Shown here: positions 5,849 through 7,800 of the stretch, piece after piece
How positions within the stretch are numbered: the stretch's first letter is position 1
How the letters are laid out: the number at the start of each line of letters is the position of its first letter
From: Fibrobacterota bacterium
GTDB taxonomy: Bacteria; Fibrobacterota; Chitinivibrionia; Chitinivibrionales; JANQEN01
Assembly: GCA_030619215.1 (NCBI GenBank)
Contig: JAUXBV010000135.1
Coordinates: 1-7,800 of the forward strand
Direction of reading: 5' to 3'
Length of the DNA: 7,800 nucleotides
The notes under the pieces: model-generated
What the model saw: only the letters and a program-made list of their open reading frames with translations
What the model was told of the DNA's origin: nothing
Databases searched by the model: none
Translations under genes and position numbers: made by a program

Positions 5849-7800
5849 CTACTTCCCTTTTACGCCCGCAAAAACACCGAGAGGTACCTCCATATCCAAC
5901 GGCCTGTGAATGGGTGACGTAACCTCTTCTGAATCCACTCCTTCCTCTCTGAATATTCGCTGTATCAGCTCCGTACACGTTTTGCCGCCGCAAGCGCCCA
6001 TTCCTGTGCGCAAAGCAGCCTTAAGCTGGTTCATGTCGCGGTAACCCGCACGGATCAGCTTTACGATCTCCCCTTTTGTAACCCGCTCACAACGGCATAT
6101 TACCGTTTTTTCATCCTTTACCGGCGCCTCGCCTAATGCGCTCTCCTCAGGTGTCTGAATCCGCACTCCTGCTACACTCAAACGGTCTTCAAATGGCACC
6201 TCAATATATAAAACCAAGCAACGATCCTGAGATTTGGCATTCTTGATCTTACCAACCTTCCCCAGTCCTACCCGTTTTCCTATCATGTCAACGGTAATAA
6301 CTTCATCATCAACATTAATTTGCCCTTCAGCAAACTCAAAGGGAATCCTTAACAGTGCTTTTTTACAATCTTTATCATAAGTCTCATCAACAAGGATAAT
6401 AGCCAGCCCCGGGCATGCCAGGACACACTTATTACAACCTGTACAAACATCACCTTTAAAAAACGGGAGTCCTGTTAGTAATCCTTTTTCCTTTTCAATT
6501 CCCTGTTTTGGACATACATCTATGCACGGGTCACAGGGAATCTCCTGCACACACCGGATAATGGGGTATATCTTCCCGACAATAGTCCTGATGTCCAGAG
6601 ATTTAGTTTCTCCGGGCTTACCCTTTAATATTTCATGCAGATTATCCCACTCCTTGGGGATATCAACCGCACCTTTAAGCTCCTTAACGATTTTTCGCCC
6701 CTGTATACGGCCGCTGAACATTGCTGCACTTGCCTCGGCAATCTCCTCAGCATCACCGGCTATAAACGCCTTCATATCATATTGCTTAGCCTTTTCGTAA
6801 ATCTCGTTGATGGGCGAAAGTCCCACTGCAATAAGAAGCGTATCTACCTTAAACACCCTCTCTGTTTCCGGAACAGGTTTGAAGTTACTATCAACTTTAC
6901 AGATTGTCACGGATTCAAGGTTCTCTTTCCCATACACCCGGAGAACGGTATGCGATGTGTAAACCGGCACGCCGAACCTTTGCAGCTTGTCAAGATGGAC
7001 CTTATAGCCTCCGCAGTAAGGCAGGGCCTCAACCAGTCCGACAACTTCGATACCAGCCTGCAATGCGTGGTAACCGGCTATCAGTCCGACATTACCACCG
7101 CCACAGATAAAAAGCCTTTCAGTGGGTTTAACCAGATCACGATTGACCAGAGTCTGAAAAGCGCCGGCACCGTAAATACCGGGCAGGTCACACCCCGGGA
7201 AGGCCAAAGATTTTTCACGCGCTCCGGCAGCAACTAAAAGCACTTCCGGCTCAACAAGTACGTAGCTGCCCTGCCTGACCACGCCTACTTTCCCATCGTA
7301 AAACACTCCAACTGCCGGTGAGTCCAGCCAGATATCCACCAGTTTCTTTTTATACTTTTTTAACTTCTCTTCAAGCAGATGCGCGATGTCAATCCCACGG
7401 GTTCCTGCGTAGCAATCTTCGACAGAGCCGAAGAATTTGTGTGTCTGCAAAGTAAGCTTACCGCCCAGGATATGTTTATCATCAACTAAAATTGATTTTA
7501 TACCGAACTCAGCCAATTCCAATGCAGCGGATAATCCGGCAGGGCCTCCGCCGATAATAAGGCATTGTGTCTTTACAGTAGAGATAGAGGCGGTTTTGGG
7601 TAAAGAGTCATCTGACGGCAGCACCGGTCTCCCTTTACAACTTTGCAACACCATATTATCTCTGACCGGTGCCATACATCCCTTCACCGGTACCCCGTCA
7701 GCGATAACCATGCACTGCGAGCATTGTCCGTTAGCACAATATATTCCCTGCGGCGCGCCGTCATTGTAATGATAAAGTCGGAGGCCAAGCGGTCTTAGGA
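5849..7800 (-). CDS. Partial multi-cluster FAD/NAD oxidoreductase, HcnAB/SoxA-like alpha-type fusion (5' end outside window)
   Basis: The frame stays open to the window edge, so the Met at 7711 is internal; 29 more codons are visible upstream of it. They hold IYCANGQCSQC, and with the next cysteine give C-x4-C-x2-C-x11-C (codons at 7738, 7723, 7714 and 7678), a plant-type [2Fe-2S] site. Counting from the Met at 7711, an FAD fold (CLIIGGGPAGLSAALELAEFG, 50-70) encloses an NAD(P) fold (FICGGGNVGLIAG, 201-213) and closes with FIAGDAEE (316-323). Residues 387-433 carry two [4Fe-4S] motifs: C-x5-C-x2-C-x3-CP and canonical C-x2-C-x2-C-x3-CP. After an unassigned beta-rich stretch (about 445-530) comes a BFD-like [2Fe-2S] domain, CRC at 539-541 and CGGKTC at 574-579. 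The ending HRPLDMEVPLGVFAG is typical of this family. It is the electron-transfer partner of the downstream dehydrogenase. No folate-binding GCV_T domain is present, unlike sarcosine oxidase alpha. Confidence 0.88.
   Translation of the reverse strand, partial: LRPLGLRLYHYNDGAPQGIYCANGQCSQCMVIADGVPVKGCMAPVRDNMVLQSCKGRPVLPSDDSLPKTASISTVKTQCLIIGGGPAGLSAALELAEFGIKSILVDDKHILGGKLTLQTHKFFGSVEDCYAGTRGIDIAHLLEEKLKKYKKKLVDIWLDSPAVGVFYDGKVGVVRQGSYVLVEPEVLLVAAGAREKSLAFPGCDLPGIYGAGAFQTLVNRDLVKPTERLFICGGGNVGLIAGYHALQAGIEVVGLVEALPYCGGYKVHLDKLQRFGVPVYTSHTVLRVYGKENLESVTICKVDSNFKPVPETERVFKVDTLLIAVGLSPINEIYEKAKQYDMKAFIAGDAEEIAEASAAMFSGRIQGRKIVKELKGAVDIPKEWDNLHEILKGKPGETKSLDIRTIVGKIYPIIRCVQEIPCDPCIDVCPKQGIEKEKGLLTGLPFFKGDVCTGCNKCVLACPGLAIILVDETYDKDCKKALLRIPFEFAEGQINVDDEVITVDMIGKRVGLGKVGKIKNAKSQDRCLVLYIEVPFEDRLSVAGVRIQTPEESALGEAPVKDEKTVICRCERVTKGEIVKLIRAGYRDMNQLKAALRTGMGACGGKTCTELIQRIFREEGVDSEEVTSPIHRPLDMEVPLGVFAGVKGK

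Noticed and set aside
5838..5993. Longer start for the DadA-like dehydrogenase, adding 52 residues
   Set aside because: The added residues are basic and unlike the family, would overlap the upstream gene by 145 bases, and push the FAD fold away from the N-terminus. The ATG at 5837 fits.
7709..7711. Met at 7711 as the start of the alpha-type oxidoreductase
   Set aside because: The frame is open to the window edge and encodes three of the four [2Fe-2S] cysteines upstream of this Met, so it is internal.

Overview
The window looks like ordinary chromosome from an AT-rich, anaerobic-leaning bacterium, probably with a Gram-negative type envelope. The main clues are an exported TlpA-type thioredoxin, a full-length Rho, an HU/IHF protein and a cluster-rich flavin dehydrogenase operon with no visible oxygen-handling component. 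The phylum cannot be fixed from this sequence. There are no transposons, CRISPR arrays, tRNA or rRNA genes.

Layout. On the + strand, 150-1379 encodes a membrane-anchored TPR protein and 1595-1930 an HU/IHF-family DNA-bending protein. Everything after that is on the - strand. Reading leftward from the right edge come a partial multi-cluster FAD/NAD oxidoreductase (from beyond 7800 to 5849), a DadA/SoxB-like FAD amine dehydrogenase (5837-4671), a 489-base AT-rich gap, rho (4181-2931) and a TlpA-like thioredoxin (2772-1969). The HU and tlpA-like genes converge across a gap of about 38 bases.

How the genes work together. The two oxidoreductase genes lie 11 bases apart and resemble the alpha and beta subunits of dye-linked proline/hydroxyproline dehydrogenases, HCN synthase and heterotetrameric sarcosine oxidase. 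The beta-type subunit would oxidise an amino acid or secondary amine. The alpha-type subunit would pass electrons through FAD, NAD(P) and several Fe-S clusters. The alpha gene is really one fusion: plant-type [2Fe-2S] domain, FAD/NAD module, two [4Fe-4S] motifs, an unassigned beta-rich segment and a BFD-like [2Fe-2S] domain. Its true start lies outside the window, and the Met at 7711 is internal.

Regulation. Good sigma70-type promoters can be read directly ahead of the HU gene (TTGATT-16-TATAAT), the tlpA-like gene (TTGCAA-17-TATAAT, abutting the rho stop) and rho (TTGATA-17-TATACT). A clean dyad sits at the expected HU transcription start. A large interrupted palindrome lies just ahead of the TPR start codon, and a 10-bp hairpin directly follows the TPR stop codon. 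The least ordinary points are the Fe-S fusion architecture, a helix-turn-helix-like tail on an apparently exported thioredoxin, and the long gap ahead of rho with a possible 35-codon ORF or terminator at its start.
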